This document shows, piece by piece, positions 32,847-45,200 of a stretch of 64,000 bases of DNA; position 1 is the first letter of the stretch; every line of letters starts with the position of its first letter. Under the pieces are notes generated by a model. That model had not been told where the DNA came from and did no database searches. It saw nothing but the letters and a program-made list of their open reading frames with translations. The DNA comes from Undaria pinnatifida (lineage: Eukaryota > Sar > Phaeophyceae > Laminariales > Alariaceae). The position numbers and the translations under genes were made by a program. The stretch is from assembly GCA_012845835.1 (NCBI GenBank), contig JABAKD010000018.1, positions 6,441,862-6,505,861 on the forward strand. Reading direction: 5' to 3'.

Positions 32847-33930
32847 GCCCGCCGCCCACAGGCGAGTTTAGTAAGTTCTTAGTCATTTGTGCTGGCGTCA
32901 ACACCAGTCTTCCTTTGCCACCCCTCTCTAGAACGCTCGGGAACAGGAAGCCTGACCCCTCCGCGAGTGATTATTGAATGGGTTCCGCTGACTGTAAATA
33001 CTCGACCACGGCCGCGACCGCACGACCATCGTGGCAGTCCAAATTATTCCTCACCACAGCTGATTGGGGGGACCTTCGCAACGTCTTAATGATAACGTTC
33101 ATTTTGATTCGATATGCAGTCAGTTTTGTCGTTCTCCAGTGTGATTGGGGGTCTCCCGTGTGGAACATATCTGGTATGTGTGTTTCTGTCTGTCCGTCCG
33201 TGTGACCTATGTATACGCATCTTAGCGGAAAACGTTACAGCATCAGCATATCAACAAGCCAATCCACGCTTCCTCAGAGCACGTATCTGGTACAACTGAG
33301 CCAATCTTCGAATGAACGCCATCCATTTGCACTTCTCCCCCGGATGATGTGTGCTCGATAGACACAGTACATTCGAGGTATCGTCTGGATCCATGTGTTC
33401 CCAGGACGCGATGATGACATCAGCACTACCAATATCTTGTATACGGACAATACGATATGAATTATGGGAACGTTTACTGGTGATCGACGTTCAAACGCAT
33501 GCTGCACATTGTCGAACGACAAAGTACACATTATAAATAGGTTAATTTCAAAACAGCATGTGGTGTTTTGACGCAACCACACCTACAAATATAGTCTAAA
33601 TGTACAAGTTTCAAAAAGCAAAAATACCTAGGGTAGAATCCACCATGCCCGTATATCAAGAACACTTCAGCAGTTGTGCTCTGCTCGAACCGATTATGGT
33701 GATGCTTCAGCATTGCGTACCCACCTGTCCAAATATTAAACCCTTCAATACTCCTGCCCCCCCCTTCCCTACCCTCCGCCTCCCTGCTAGCCTCTTGAAA
33801 ACAACATTTGCAGAACACCGTGTGTATTGCGCAGCTGCAAGCACATTTGTCGGTGGCGTGTTCCACGACAGCTAGCTTTTACCAACGTAAGCAATACCCG
33901 CGTTCCACCGTCGGCCGCTGCCGCCGTATA

Positions 33931-34233
33931 CTATGCCAGGGCACAACAGTCAGTTACAAGCGACCCGTTCTCCGCCAGTGCCCTTTTGTACCGAACGACG
34001 TTATCCACCGTCTTGACCTGTGCATCGACCCTTGTTTCCATCGCTGCCGTCGGTTCCTCGACCTGGCTTGAAAATGTGTCCACGAGGTTTCGCGATTCTG
34101 CTGATGCCGTTGCCTTGACTTGTTGCCTCGACCTTACCACAACTGGCCCCGACACGAGCACTGCCGTCTTTGCAGCGAGCTGGCTTGACATTGTCGCGGC
34201 CTGGCGGTTATGGCGAGCGACCCGAGGCACTCC
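33931..34233 (-). CDS. Probable 3' exon of a helical protein, copy 2
   Basis: Counterpart of 19,452-19,763 with the same acceptor. The reading frame is kept through a 3-base difference. The tail after AENGSL is replaced (VTDCCALA) because about 94 bases are missing relative to copy 1. Confidence 0.4.
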   Translation of the reverse strand, partial: GVPRVARHNRQAATMSSQLAAKTAVLVSGPVVVRSRQQVKATASAESRNLVDTFSSQVEEPTAAMETRVDAQVKTVDNVVRYKRALAENGSLVTDCCALA

Positions 34234-34883
34234 CTGTGCGAAACGAGCATATATAGGCAGACGTGTTTGAAGGAGTTGTTGTTGTTGGCGGTTTCTGTTG
34301 ACGATAAAGCCCTACCTGCTCAGCTGCTGAGCCACGTGACTAAGTGGTGAAGTGGACATAGCTACCAGGTATGTAACCAACATGTGTGTTTCGTGGGTTT
34401 GAATCTCATCGACGTCATATTTAGTTTTTTCAAAGTGCGCGTGCTTGTGAACCGTATCTATAGATATTATTTTACCATATATCTCGTTGGGTACATATCA
34501 GTATCCACCGACCTAGTCCGCCACGTGACAAAACGGAGTTCAATGGCAAGTGCCTTGTAACCAACATCGTGACATAATCTCATCGATATATTTTACTGTT
34601 GTTCGTGGTCACAAGAGGGAGCGATCCCTTCATCGGCCTGCACGAAACAGTCATCACCCGTCAGAGTTGGCAAAGATAAACAGGCTTTTCGGGAAAGCAT
34701 TAGACCTGCCGAACACGAGATTGTAACGAAGAAGAAAAGCACCCACAGCAGCATAAGATAAGCAATCCCTGGGCATAAACCCCTTTCGAGCTGCACCCGA
34801 ATTCTGTGGGATATACTACTTCAAATTAGAGTAGTATCCGTCTGGGAGGGGTAGAAGGTTCAAGGGTGGGTAGCAACAACGAG

Positions 34884-37601
34884 CTACGGATTTAACCGAG
34901 GGCAATCATAATGAAACACTTTGAATCTATGCGATTTCATACGTTGATAAGGAGCAAATTGCTGTCTAGTTAAAAGATTCCTGCAGGAAACCTCACCACC
35001 AGACAGGGCGGGTGTGTTCGTGCCTGCTGCCAAGGCAGTATGGAGCTCAAGCGACGCAGCCATCGCCTGCCGCAAATTCTCCTCGAAATCTTCATCCGAC
35101 ACTTTTCCCTCCTCCTCTTCTTGAACTCCTGGCTCGTGGCTGTCATCACCACCATGGTCGTCATCGTCGTCATCTTCATCATCGTCTTCGAAAGCAGCAA
35201 ATCTTCCTGTGCCGGCTGGAACCACTGGGTTGGTCTCCGTCACGGTCCTCCCTACGTAAATGGGGGCGATACGAGGTAGAAGTGCGGACGAAATAGGCGT
35301 GCTTTGTCATATATATTTCCAATCAAAATGACATTCGCCGGTCCACATACGCACATGTTTCCAGCATTAATAGAAACACTTTACAGTAGTGTTGTATCCG
35401 GAGCGAAAAACACGTTGCCTTGGGCCTGGTCACTGCTGTATTCCATTCGCTCTCAAGTATGAAGGTGAAATGAGTTGGCCGTGCGGATGAGCGCGCGTCG
35501 TGAGACGTGCCGAACACGATCAGGATACATCCTGCATTCGGCCTATAATGGCACTTTCTGGCCAACTGTTGGTTTTGGCCGGAGCTCTTCGACTGAGGAA
35601 CAACCCGATATCGTGAAAGCAAACGCACGTATGTTAAACACGCTTATTCGATGTATGTCTACGTCAAGCGATGGTTCATAAGGTTGCACTTCTGTGATTT
35701 CTCCATTGCAGACTTTGGGAGAGGTACAGAGCTCCTGAAGCGAGAAGCGCCACACGCATTAGGCGGACCCTACCGTAGCGAGAGTCTAGCAGACTCACCA
35801 TGTCCACGGTACACGGCGGTCTTCTGCTTCGATAGGTAGCGAGATGATTTGGACTGTTGTTTCCACTCTGCCTCATGCTTTTCTAGGTCACCAGCAAGCG
35901 CAGCGGATTCCCGTTGCGCCTCAGCCAACATTTCGAGGTACACGCTGTCCTTTGTTTCCTCGAGAGAAACACGCGCTGTGGCCGCGCTGTCTCCGGGCGG
36001 GAGTTGTTGTTGTGCTTGGCTGGATGCTGCTCCCGCGTCCTCCGGTCTTGTAGTGTTATCACCGTCCGATGTGGAGTGTTTTGGTAACGCCGAACCGCAC
36101 ATCCGGCAACCTTCATCTCCACCGGCGTTAGCGAAGGTGCACAACGGGCAATTTCGGGGAGGTGTCGGAACCTGGTGGGATGGAGGATGTTCGTACGCGT
36201 AACGGTATGGGAGGGAAGGTGGGAGGAAGGGAGGGAGGGAGGGAGGGAGGGAGGGAGGGAGGGAGGGAGGGAGGGAGGGAGGGAGGGAGGGAGGGAGGGA
36301 GGGAGGGAGGGAGGGAGGGAGGGAGGGAGGGAGGGAGGGAGGGAGGGAGGGAGGGAAGGAGGGAGGGAGGGAGGGAGGGAGGGAGGGAGGGAGGGAGGGA
36401 GGGAGGGAGGGAGGGAGGGAGGGAGGGAGGGAGGGAGGGAGGGAGGGAGGGAGGGAGGGAGGGAGGGAGGGAGGGAGGGAGGGAGGGAGGGAGGGAGGGA
36501 GGGAGGGAGGGAGGGAGGGAGGGAGGGAGGGAGGGAGGGAGGGAGGGAGGAAGGGAGGGAGGAAAAGGATAGGGTTGCTCAGGGGTGGGTGCGGCCTAGT
36601 CGCTGTTTGATGGATCAGGTGTTGAGAGAGGCGTTGGGATCAGGACTGGCGCTTGAGCAAAGCTCTTGGCTTACACGCTACGGGCAACATGGGACGGGGG
36701 GCGTTAGAATCGTCTGTCTTTGTGGGAAGGGACTAAGGAGATTGTTGAAATGGCACATGTCAAGGCTCTGCCTTTGTGAGGGGGGCATCGCAGAGCAAAC
36801 CAACTAGACACGCATGGATGGCCGCACACGCTGGGAAGAAAGGACGTGAACTGTTGAGATTGTGTGTGTCGGGGTTCTGACTTTGGAGAAGAAAGAGATC
36901 TAGAGCACTTCATCTATATCATACCGATGCAGGGCACAGTTCACAATGGAGCAGGGGGCGAGCTTAAACGTTGAACACGTGACTGTAGATGGGACCGACA
37001 GTTGAATGATAGTAGACGCCAGCTTACCTTAGACTCGTGGATATCCGACGTGCGGCCTTGAGCAGTACCCGGGCCTAACGCTTCGGAAGCTGGAGACATC
37101 ACAGCCTTGGCAATAGCCGAGTGCGGTGTCGCCTTCCTGGGCTTTCGGTTTCGCCTCCTCGGTCGCTTTCCGGCGGGCTGCTGAGTAGGTTGTTTGCTTT
37201 GTGCTGAACCTGAGGCCGGTACGATGCGCGGGCCGGCGACGAGCGGTGCCAACCCGGGCTTGTCCTTCTTGCAGGGATCAGCGACGCTGGGTTTCGCTTG
37301 CTGGTTGTGCTGCTTTTTGATGGGTGGACCCGAGGCCGTGGTAATACTCGGGACGACCACAGTCGAATTCGACCCGCTCTTACCTTTCTGGCGGGAATAA
37401 GCGAGGCCACCGAGTCTGGCCTAGATCCCAGGTAGAGACGTAACAGCGGTGGGCGTCGGGGAGAACCAAGGTGACCACAAGCGAGAAGCGAGCATTGCTT
37501 TCAACACGCCGGTCAAAAGAGCCGGAATCAAACATTAAGAACGAAGGACGGCAAACAGAACAACTAAACTTGGGCTGACAACCCTGGGGCAAAGTACACA
37601 C
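34884..37601 (-). CDS. RanBP2-type zinc finger / UIM protein gene, copy 2
   Basis: Same exon plan as copy 1: 5' exon ending 37,384, basic exon ending 37,028, zinc-finger exon 35,799-36,171 (373 bases) and UIM exon 34,884-35,206 (323 bases). All donors, acceptors and phases are kept and no stop interrupts the exons, so both copies look functional. The UIM reads FEENLRQAMAASLEL, with one acidic residue lost. The intron upstream of the zinc-finger exon carries the 365-bp (GGGA)n tract, which is only a few units long in copy 1. Confidence 0.65.
36209..36573 (+). repeat. (GGGA)n microsatellite expansion, copy 2 only
   Basis: About 90 tetranucleotide units with a few G/A interruptions. The orthologous place in copy 1 (about 21,737-21,773) has only a few imperfect units. 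The tract is purine-rich on +, hence a polypyrimidine tract in the - strand transcript, and it sits just upstream of the zinc-finger exon acceptor. Confidence 0.97.
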
Positions 37602-37881
37602 GAAACGGGCGTTCTAAATGAAACAAGTTGCCAACGAACGCCCGCATTCCTCTCGCTGGTGTGACGACAACCACTCCCAGGTATCACTAATAACGCTCGT
37701 ACTTGCCGTGCTGAGCGTCCCGTAAGAGGTATGGCGATATATAATGCCAACAGGCCGCATTCGGTCGACGCTTGCGGGGTTTCGGGTGCTCAGGTGCACT
37801 AGCCCGTATGCCCGACAGCTTGCGCGTTGTCGGGCGCTAAAGTGCATTACTATGCCACAGACCCACCTGCTTGCAGAACTA

Positions 37882-39609
37882 TCACCGGACGATAGAAACG
37901 TAACGATAAACACTGCCAGGTATCACAAGTAGCGCGCCTACCTCTCGTGTCTTTATTGCCACATGATTTCTGGCGATGGCTAGCGTCAATAGGCCACGTC
38001 TGCGTTCCAGAATCCGACGAATAATAATCTCCGCGTGTTTTCGGCAGCCGACGCTAGCTGCCACATCTCTCTGATGAGTCTGCACGCGAGTACGGCAGCC
38101 AGCGCTAGCTGCTGCATGTCGCTCATGACCCAGCGCGCCCTCGGCCGACATCGCGCTTCGCCTGGAGTTCAGGCGCATCAGGGCGTCACGCACGGCAGTG
38201 TATAGCGATACCGCTGCATACTGACGACGACGGTAGCCCGCCCTACTACGCCATCCTCGCCATCGTGCTTGTATAAGCGTGATGGCCGTAGTACGTCGAC
38301 TGGTGCTGACACCCATCAAAGCGTCTCGCCCGGCGGCGTGCAGCCATAATGCCGCATGCTGGCGACGACGGCAGCTCTCCCTTTGGCGCCAGCCTCGATA
38401 GTGCGCCTGCAAGAGCGTCATCGCGGAAGCACGCCGGCTGCTGTTCGCGTGCACCAAAACGTCACGCCCGACGGCGTTCAGCCATACCGCTGCATGCTGG
38501 CGACGACGGTGGCATGCCCTTTGGCGCAAGCCTCGCCATCGGACCTGTAAAAGTGTGATAGCCGTGGCGCATCGTCTCGTGTTCGCACTCACCAGAGCGT
38601 CACGCCCGACATCGCGCAGCCATACCGAAGAATGCTGTCGACGACGGTAGCTCGTCTGTTGGCGCCAGCCTCGCCAATGCGATTGGAGGAGCGTGATCGC
38701 TGAAGCGCGTCCGGTGGTGCTCAGGTGGGCCAAAGCATCTCGCCCGGCTGCGTGCAGTAAAACCACCGCGTGCTGACGGCGGCGGTATCCCGCTCGTTTG
38801 CGCCAACCTCGCCAATGTGCCTGCACAACCGTGGCGGCCAGCTCGCGCCGACAAGCAAGGCGAACCAGCGCGACACACCCAACTACGAGCATCACTACCG
38901 CTGCACACTTTAAGCGACGGTATGCGAAAGCTAAGGCCCAGCCTCGATATTTACGCTGGAGTCTCACAGCGGCCTTGGCACGTCGACAGGCATGCGCACG
39001 CGCTAGGCGACCTCGTGCAAACGCCTGCAGTATCACGACCGCGCGTTGTGCGCATTTGGGGCAGACGGTACCGATGGATAGTCGACTGCTCCTCCACGTG
39101 TAGGCAGTGGCATTGCTCCTGACGTATACGCGACGTGCAGCCTGGTTGAGCTGGTAGTGCCTGTGGCGACGTAAGAGGAAGACACTGAAGCCAACGAGCA
39201 ACAGCCCACAAACCACGATGGCTCCTAAAAGAACGTCGATCCGAGGAGGGCTCGACAACCGTACGACTTGCGGATGGGTGGCGTCGATCATCGAAGAGCT
39301 CGCCGCAACGGTAACCTGATGGTGGATGTCGTTTGACGAAGCATACCTTGATTTCGCAACACGAGGGCGCCAGAACAGCAGCGGTTTGCTTGACGCCCCT
39401 ACGCTGCCGTCAGGGTGCGTCATCTCCCGCAGTGGACCTCGGAACTCACCCGGCTCGGGACAAGCCCGGTTTTCAGTGTCAGCAGGAGTTTGAGCGTTAG
39501 CGTTTCGCCCTCTCAAGTGTCGCTTGGGAACCGCCAGCTGTGATTGAGGTCCTTCGTCACGGAGCGTACCGGGCCGCTTGGTTTGTTCGCAAAATATGTT
39601 CGCAGTCAA
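37882..39609 (-). CDS. Membrane-anchored protein with seven IQ-like motifs, copy 2
   Basis: 575 codons. It differs from copy 1 by an in-frame 15-base indel (five residues before SSNDIHH) and a few replacements in the N-terminal half. From residue ~305 of the frame to its end the DNA is identical to copy 1. Membrane helix, all seven IQ-like motifs and the 46-residue units are intact. The in-frame indel and open frame argue that it is a real coding exon. Confidence 0.65.
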   Translation of the reverse strand: MTANIFCEQTKRPGTLRDEGPQSQLAVPKRHLRGRNANAQTPADTENRACPEPGEFRGPLREMTHPDGSVGASSKPLLFWRPRVAKSRYASSNDIHHQVTVAASSSMIDATHPQVVRLSSPPRIDVLLGAIVVCGLLLVGFSVFLLRRHRHYQLNQAARRVYVRSNATAYTWRSSRLSIGTVCPKCAQRAVVILQAFARGRLARAHACRRAKAAVRLQRKYRGWALAFAYRRLKCAAVVMLVVGCVALVRLACRRELAATVVQAHWRGWRKRAGYRRRQHAVVLLHAAGRDALAHLSTTGRASAITLLQSHWRGWRQQTSYRRRQHSSVWLRDVGRDALVSANTRRCATAITLLQVRWRGLRQRACHRRRQHAAVWLNAVGRDVLVHANSSRRASAMTLLQAHYRGWRQRESCRRRQHAALWLHAAGRDALMGVSTSRRTTAITLIQARWRGWRSRAGYRRRQYAAVSLYTAVRDALMRLNSRRSAMSAEGALGHERHAAASAGCRTRVQTHQRDVAASVGCRKHAEIIIRRILERRRGLLTLAIARNHVAIKTREVGALLVIPGSVYRYVSIVR

Positions 39610-40373
39610 AAAGGGAGGGCGGGATAAATTGTAAGTGCGATATACATCCTAAACGGCGGCACTGCCTGCGGTGTTGCTATACAAGGCCGATGTCAATTGA
39701 AAGCATGGTTTAGCCCTCACAGGATTACTACGTGAAACGCGGTTGCTTTACCTTTCTGAGAACCGCGCTAACGGACCGTACACTATTTTCAATTCCAAGA
39801 AAGTTTGTATCAAAAACAGGGGTGCACTTCCAATAGGTCAAGGCCACAATCAGACCTTGGCACGGTCAAAGCTACCCACCTCCTAGAGTTGAATGTTTCG
39901 ACTTCGAATAGTCTGCGCTGCAGCGAAGAGGTGGACGATGAGCTAATGCTGCAAAGACCGCCTCGCCCATTCTTCACGGGCATTTTGCGTTGGGTTGTTC
40001 GAACTTGTTTGTCTGAAGTCTTGGTTGTGGAGTTTACCCAGCTGCTATTAATAGGTCAAGAGGGCACGTCCCTTCAGAACCCCCACTGCTGCACCTAGTC
40101 CGTGCTATCATTCCTAGCAGACCGCGGGTTGACCCCACGACTGACCACTAAACCTCGTACACTGCGTTAAGGCCCGAAGCGAGCTTGACTCGCCCGGAAA
40201 GAGCCGTACCCTGTGCAGTGTTACTCCTCAGGAATACGGCAAACGTTGAGCTGTTGAACGAATTTCCGAAACATCGCAGTGTTCACCATCGGACTGGTAG
40301 CGCGTTTTGCTGCCGGGTAATCTGCGCCGCTTTGTAACAATAACACGGAGATCCACTGCAGATGATGCCTCAC

Positions 40374-40589
40374 CTTTCCTTGGCAGTCGCGCTGTGACCC
40401 TTCCGTCGGATGTCTCGAACCCGGCGTCTTGTTCTGGCGACGACGCTCGTCCATCAGCAGGGCGCGTTCTTCCCAAACCTGCTTAGGTACGGACCTCAAC
40501 CTACGAATTTTTTTCCAGAAGCTGTTCGACGTGATCCCGCATGTTGCCGACGCAAAACGCTTCCTCCACGTGTCGCCCCCGTGAACCCG
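40374..40589 (-). CDS. Internal exon of unrecognised gene, copy 2
   Basis: Same length (216 bases), same acceptor and donor as 25,566-25,781. Product nearly identical (QRDCQGK versus QRDYQGK at the end). Confidence 0.5.
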
Positions 40590-42137
40590 CTGTGACAGCA
40601 TCAGGAACGACGGAGGCGGGAGCGTGGGTGGTGAGGTGTTTGTTTCAAGGGTGACGGGAAAATAGCACACGTACAGAACAAACCAGCGGTCGGTATTGCC
40701 GAGTCCTGGTGTTGATGGAAAGCCTGTTGAATAAGCGAGAGCTTTGAATTGCACTGCAAGATAACTGATGCGGAACAAGGTAATAAGAAAAACAGCTGCA
40801 GGAGTATAGGAAGTCCGGAAGCCGACACGCTGAAGTTAGTGCAGAAGGCATCCTATACTAGAAAATAAGGTCGGCCAGGGTCAGTGTTTCGGTTTGCTAT
40901 TACAGTAGGTGTCCGGCGGTGTGTACTGTATACTGTTCTTCGAAGCACATGCGGACCTCCTAGCCTTTCTATCTTGAACACCATGTACGGTACAAACTAC
41001 CTGATGTAGATGTATCACTCGTTGTTTACTGCAGTACACGATACATCAAATCCAGGCTTTTATTGTGTCTTGCGTCTTGTGTTCCAACTATTTGTATCTT
41101 GTGCTTGTGATCTTTTTGTATTGTGTCTTGTACCAAGCACCGGGTATATATATATTGTACAATTGGCATGTTATATCTTGTATGCTGCATATCGTACGGG
41201 GTGTCTTGTATATTGTTGCTTTTCGCCACGTTTCGACGTAACATATCAGTATCTTGGCGTTTAGATTTTCTTTTTTCTTCATGACAATCTCGCAAACTAT
41301 TGTTTTCAATCTTCAAAAGCAAATTCTTGGTTTCAATCAAGTATCGCTTGAGTTGCCGCCATCCACTCGTATACTACCTGGTACCAGCATACCCAAAGAG
41401 GTTCCAGTTACTTGGCATTTGCATTAGCAGGTACACTGTTGGGGGGTATTCGACTAGAGCAGCGTGACGTGCCCTCTACTGTATTAAGAGTACGACTGCG
41501 CGCTCACACGCGAAAATATTGCGATACGACCAAACCTCGCCTGATTTAGCGCAACAACCGGGTCCTAAAAAAAGGTCAGCATACGCAGACTACATGGTAT
41601 ATTCGTTAACAGCGGCCGCTCTAAAGCCTGACTGGTTGAAATGATAGCTGCAAACGAATCCGGTCAAGAACGAATGAGGGAGTTGCGTTTTTGCGATAAA
41701 CGATCGAGGACGTACCGCGCACACAAGGAGCCGAACGCAAAGGTTGCCACCCAATAACACGACTATGATGACGATGGTGATGATGACGAAATACTGTTTT
41801 TTCTGTTTTAGTGACCCATGACATCAGTTGACAACATAGAGTGAACTGCAGTCACCAGGGTTTGGTTTAGGGGGAATCGCCCGCACTTCAAGCACTACCA
41901 GGGGCTTGGTAATATGTACCTGCTGGGGTACTGCCTATCGATCCATCAGAAAAAAACTAAAAAATGACCAATAAGAAACCCTGCGGGCACAAAATGTGTT
42001 TTCTGAAAGGAGAAAACGACTCCCACGAAATAAATTATTTCCTTTCAAGGAGAATCCGCAAGTAACATGTCTGTCGAAGCAAAGGTTTGGACTGCCAGGC
42101 ACGGCAAGGCAGGCGGAGTATGTTGCCGTTGTCTCAC

Positions 42138-42264
42138 CTCGCAGGCATCTCTCTCATCCTCACTGTCGAAACAGCTATCGATATGTTCGGTCTCTGGGGA
42201 CAGGAGACAATCCCGCAACTCCTTCTCGCGCGCCTTAACGATCTCCGTACTCGTCAGGCCCATC
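42138..42264 (-). CDS. Internal exon of unrecognised gene, copy 2
   Basis: Counterpart of 27,347-27,473 with the same length and splice sites. Changes are Asn to Ser, Lys to Glu and Gly to Arg. Confidence 0.45.
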
Positions 42265-45200
42265 CTGTGCAGGTATCATAGCGGTAGAGCATAGCCATCG
42301 TCACCACAGAGCCAGGGGCGGGAGCAAAACGAACGTCGTTGGTTGGTATGATGGCATATGATAGCGGAAGCATCATCCGACGGAGACGCGGAAATAAAAC
42401 GAGCGTGGTTGGTTGGTATTGTTGTGCACGTCTTCCCGAAATATTGAGCAGCACACCGGGAGTACCACGGGAAGTACAATCAGAGCGGTAATGGTGGAAG
42501 CAGAAATGGGCGTCGTTGGTTTGGAAAAATAAGGCTGGAGAGGTTTGTTTCTCTGTTCTGTTTGGCAGAAGCATATTCAACATCAGAGCGAGAGGCGAAA
42601 GCACAAACGAGGGTTGTTGATTTGGAGCGAGCCTGATGATGAGGTGTTGTGTGTAGTCAACCTTTTCACCCCATTCGCTTCCTCAGGAAGGCTAATAAAA
42701 CTTCGGAGAAGCGTCATTTTAAGTTGGCCAACAGGCTAGCACTCGACATCAGAGACAACACGCTTCGCCCCTTGGAGGCCTACGAGGCGCATCGTCGCAG
42801 CTTTTTGTGCCCGATGTTTGGCATAATCTCATATACTCGACTACGAGAGTATCACCGTCTACGACGAGTCGGATATGCTCGCTGAAGATTCAACCTGACG
42901 GTTTAGACAAAAAGCAACGTTTAGAGAACCCGCCGCAGCCAGCGTACGAAGTGCATCTATCACGATCAAATTCCGGGTCCTGGGTATGCCAGACGTGCAA
43001 TGGCGAAAGTATCACCACCTGAGATGAATCACAGTGACACGCGCCGAGGGTCGAACCTCGCGTTGAGGATGAAATCCGTTCAGATACACCTACGAGCGGC
43101 GAGGATCCGGCCGTAAGCTGTGGAGCAAGCCCGTTCAGAGAAAAGCCCCGAGGCAGCCAACGTACGGGAGATACATCGACGATCGCCAAATGCCAAATAG
43201 AATCTGAGCAGTGTGTCCAAGGCCGCCATGGCTGAGGGGTACATACGCCTTGGATGACATTAAAAAGCTTAGATTGTACTTCTGCTCCTCATGCTGGCGG
43301 CAGTGGCAGATATATTCCGTAAGGCAGCATGGATACAGAGCCAGACACACGCACATCTTTTGAATCCCAAACCCCTCCAAAACCTGCACTAGTAGTATCA
43401 TAGTGACGCGCTCTCGAGTAGGTACTACTGTTTGGGGAGCCTTGGATCAGAACAAACGCGTGTCCCGTGCTGTGTCTATACTGTGTTTTTGCACCCATAC
43501 CACCTTCCGGGGCTACTCTGCCAGCGTGTTGCGCGTGACAATCAAGGTATACTCTACGATTTGGATAGTCCCTCCAGGGCGTATGCACGCTCGCAGCCGT
43601 GACGAATTCGGACGCATTATTCGGGGTGATCCTTGGTTTGGTCGTTGTAGATGCGCCCGTTCCCCTGTTTTCTGGACGAGTTAATATTCGCGGTTGTCCG
43701 AGCCCAGCGTGGATCAGTATGATTTGTCTTTGACTGTGACGCTTGTACTCCAAACCCAACGCGCAAGCACACCGGACGTGGGCGGGATGTGGTGTTGGGT
43801 CATCGCGGATAAACGCACCTGACAACGTACGCTGATTGTGTCGGGTCCTCTTTAAACGGACCTCATCAACACCGTACATCATCGGGCCACTCACAAGAAG
43901 GAGCCCCACGAGTATCTTTGCATACCTCTCGCACAGATCACTATCTAGATCATATAGATCGTCTGCAATGTATTCTCTAGCTGCCGTTACGAGATGTTCT
44001 GCAGGATCTGTACATGCATGTGGAGTGCAGATCCAAGCGAGGGGAAAGCACGTGCTAGATCATGCAGATCGTAAGGATACCAGGCGGCAACATGGGCTAA
44101 ACCATACAGATCTTCCCTCAAATATCCAAATCGTCATGCGGGGGTCGATGATCTGTCCAACTTTGTTACGAAAATATATACGGGGGAACAAGAGATTCGT
44201 CTTCTGATACTATTTGCTGTTATGCTGAACCTTGGGTAGGAATCTTTTTCTAAGGTGAACCCCAGCTTCTTTGTAATACCAACATATCTCGGTTTCTTGC
44301 CAAAAAGACCGGTACCGCATGCTACAGCAGCAGAAGAATTGTATCATACGGTTTTGATCAAGTCCGTGCATTTGACCCAACACGTACAGCAGCGCACTAC
44401 AGTAGGTACATCTACGACGGCCAAACACTGTACAGCACCCCGAGGAGCAATTGCTGCGAGGCCGTTATGGCGAAGGCGCACGCGCTCTGGAACGGCATAC
44501 GACAAACCTCGGGTGATCATTCGCAGCACTGGCAAAACAGCCTTGGAAATCGAGATGGATACAGCAATACAAGATACAAGATACAAGATACAAGATACAA
44601 AAAACACACACACCTTTTTCTATTAGTTGATCCAACCCCCCCCAACAAGGAGTATCATAGCATCTGCGTGCAGACGCCAGGGCAGACCGGGGCGATGATC
44701 CGGAGCAACCCCGTCACGCGGACTAGCACTAGCCTACGCTGATCATTCGGTGTGCAGATACGCCGTGCTCGGGCTGCCCCTCGGGGAACGGAGACTGCTG
44801 TGTTGTGAGCTCGTATCGTGCGAAAGCCAGCACTTTGTATTGTGGATACGTATAGACTATTGGAATGAGTTTTTTAGCCGTATGTGAAACTGTCGAGTAG
44901 GGTTTTTGTGGGGTTCATTTCGATGTTACCGTTCGAGTAAATAGTACAGTAACTGTCGACTGTCGGTCGACACTTCGAACGAAAAAAAATGTTGTGTTGT
45001 TGTTATTTCCGCATAAAGCACAGACCCTCTAGACCTATGGACAGAGAGGGGGACGGAGCACAGAGCTCGCACATGGCCTCTCTGCTGCATTCTGCTACCC
45101 TGCCTTGCAAAGCTCAACCACGCACACCGGTCGTGCCCTAAGCAGAGAAACAAAGCGATATCGGCTCACAGGTGGTAACACCAGTGGTGGAGAGCCGTGG

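Noticed and set aside
36162-36807. GGREGGRE frames of 136-210 codons
   Set aside because: Caused by the (GGGA)n tract; the flanking zinc-finger gene lies on the opposite strand.
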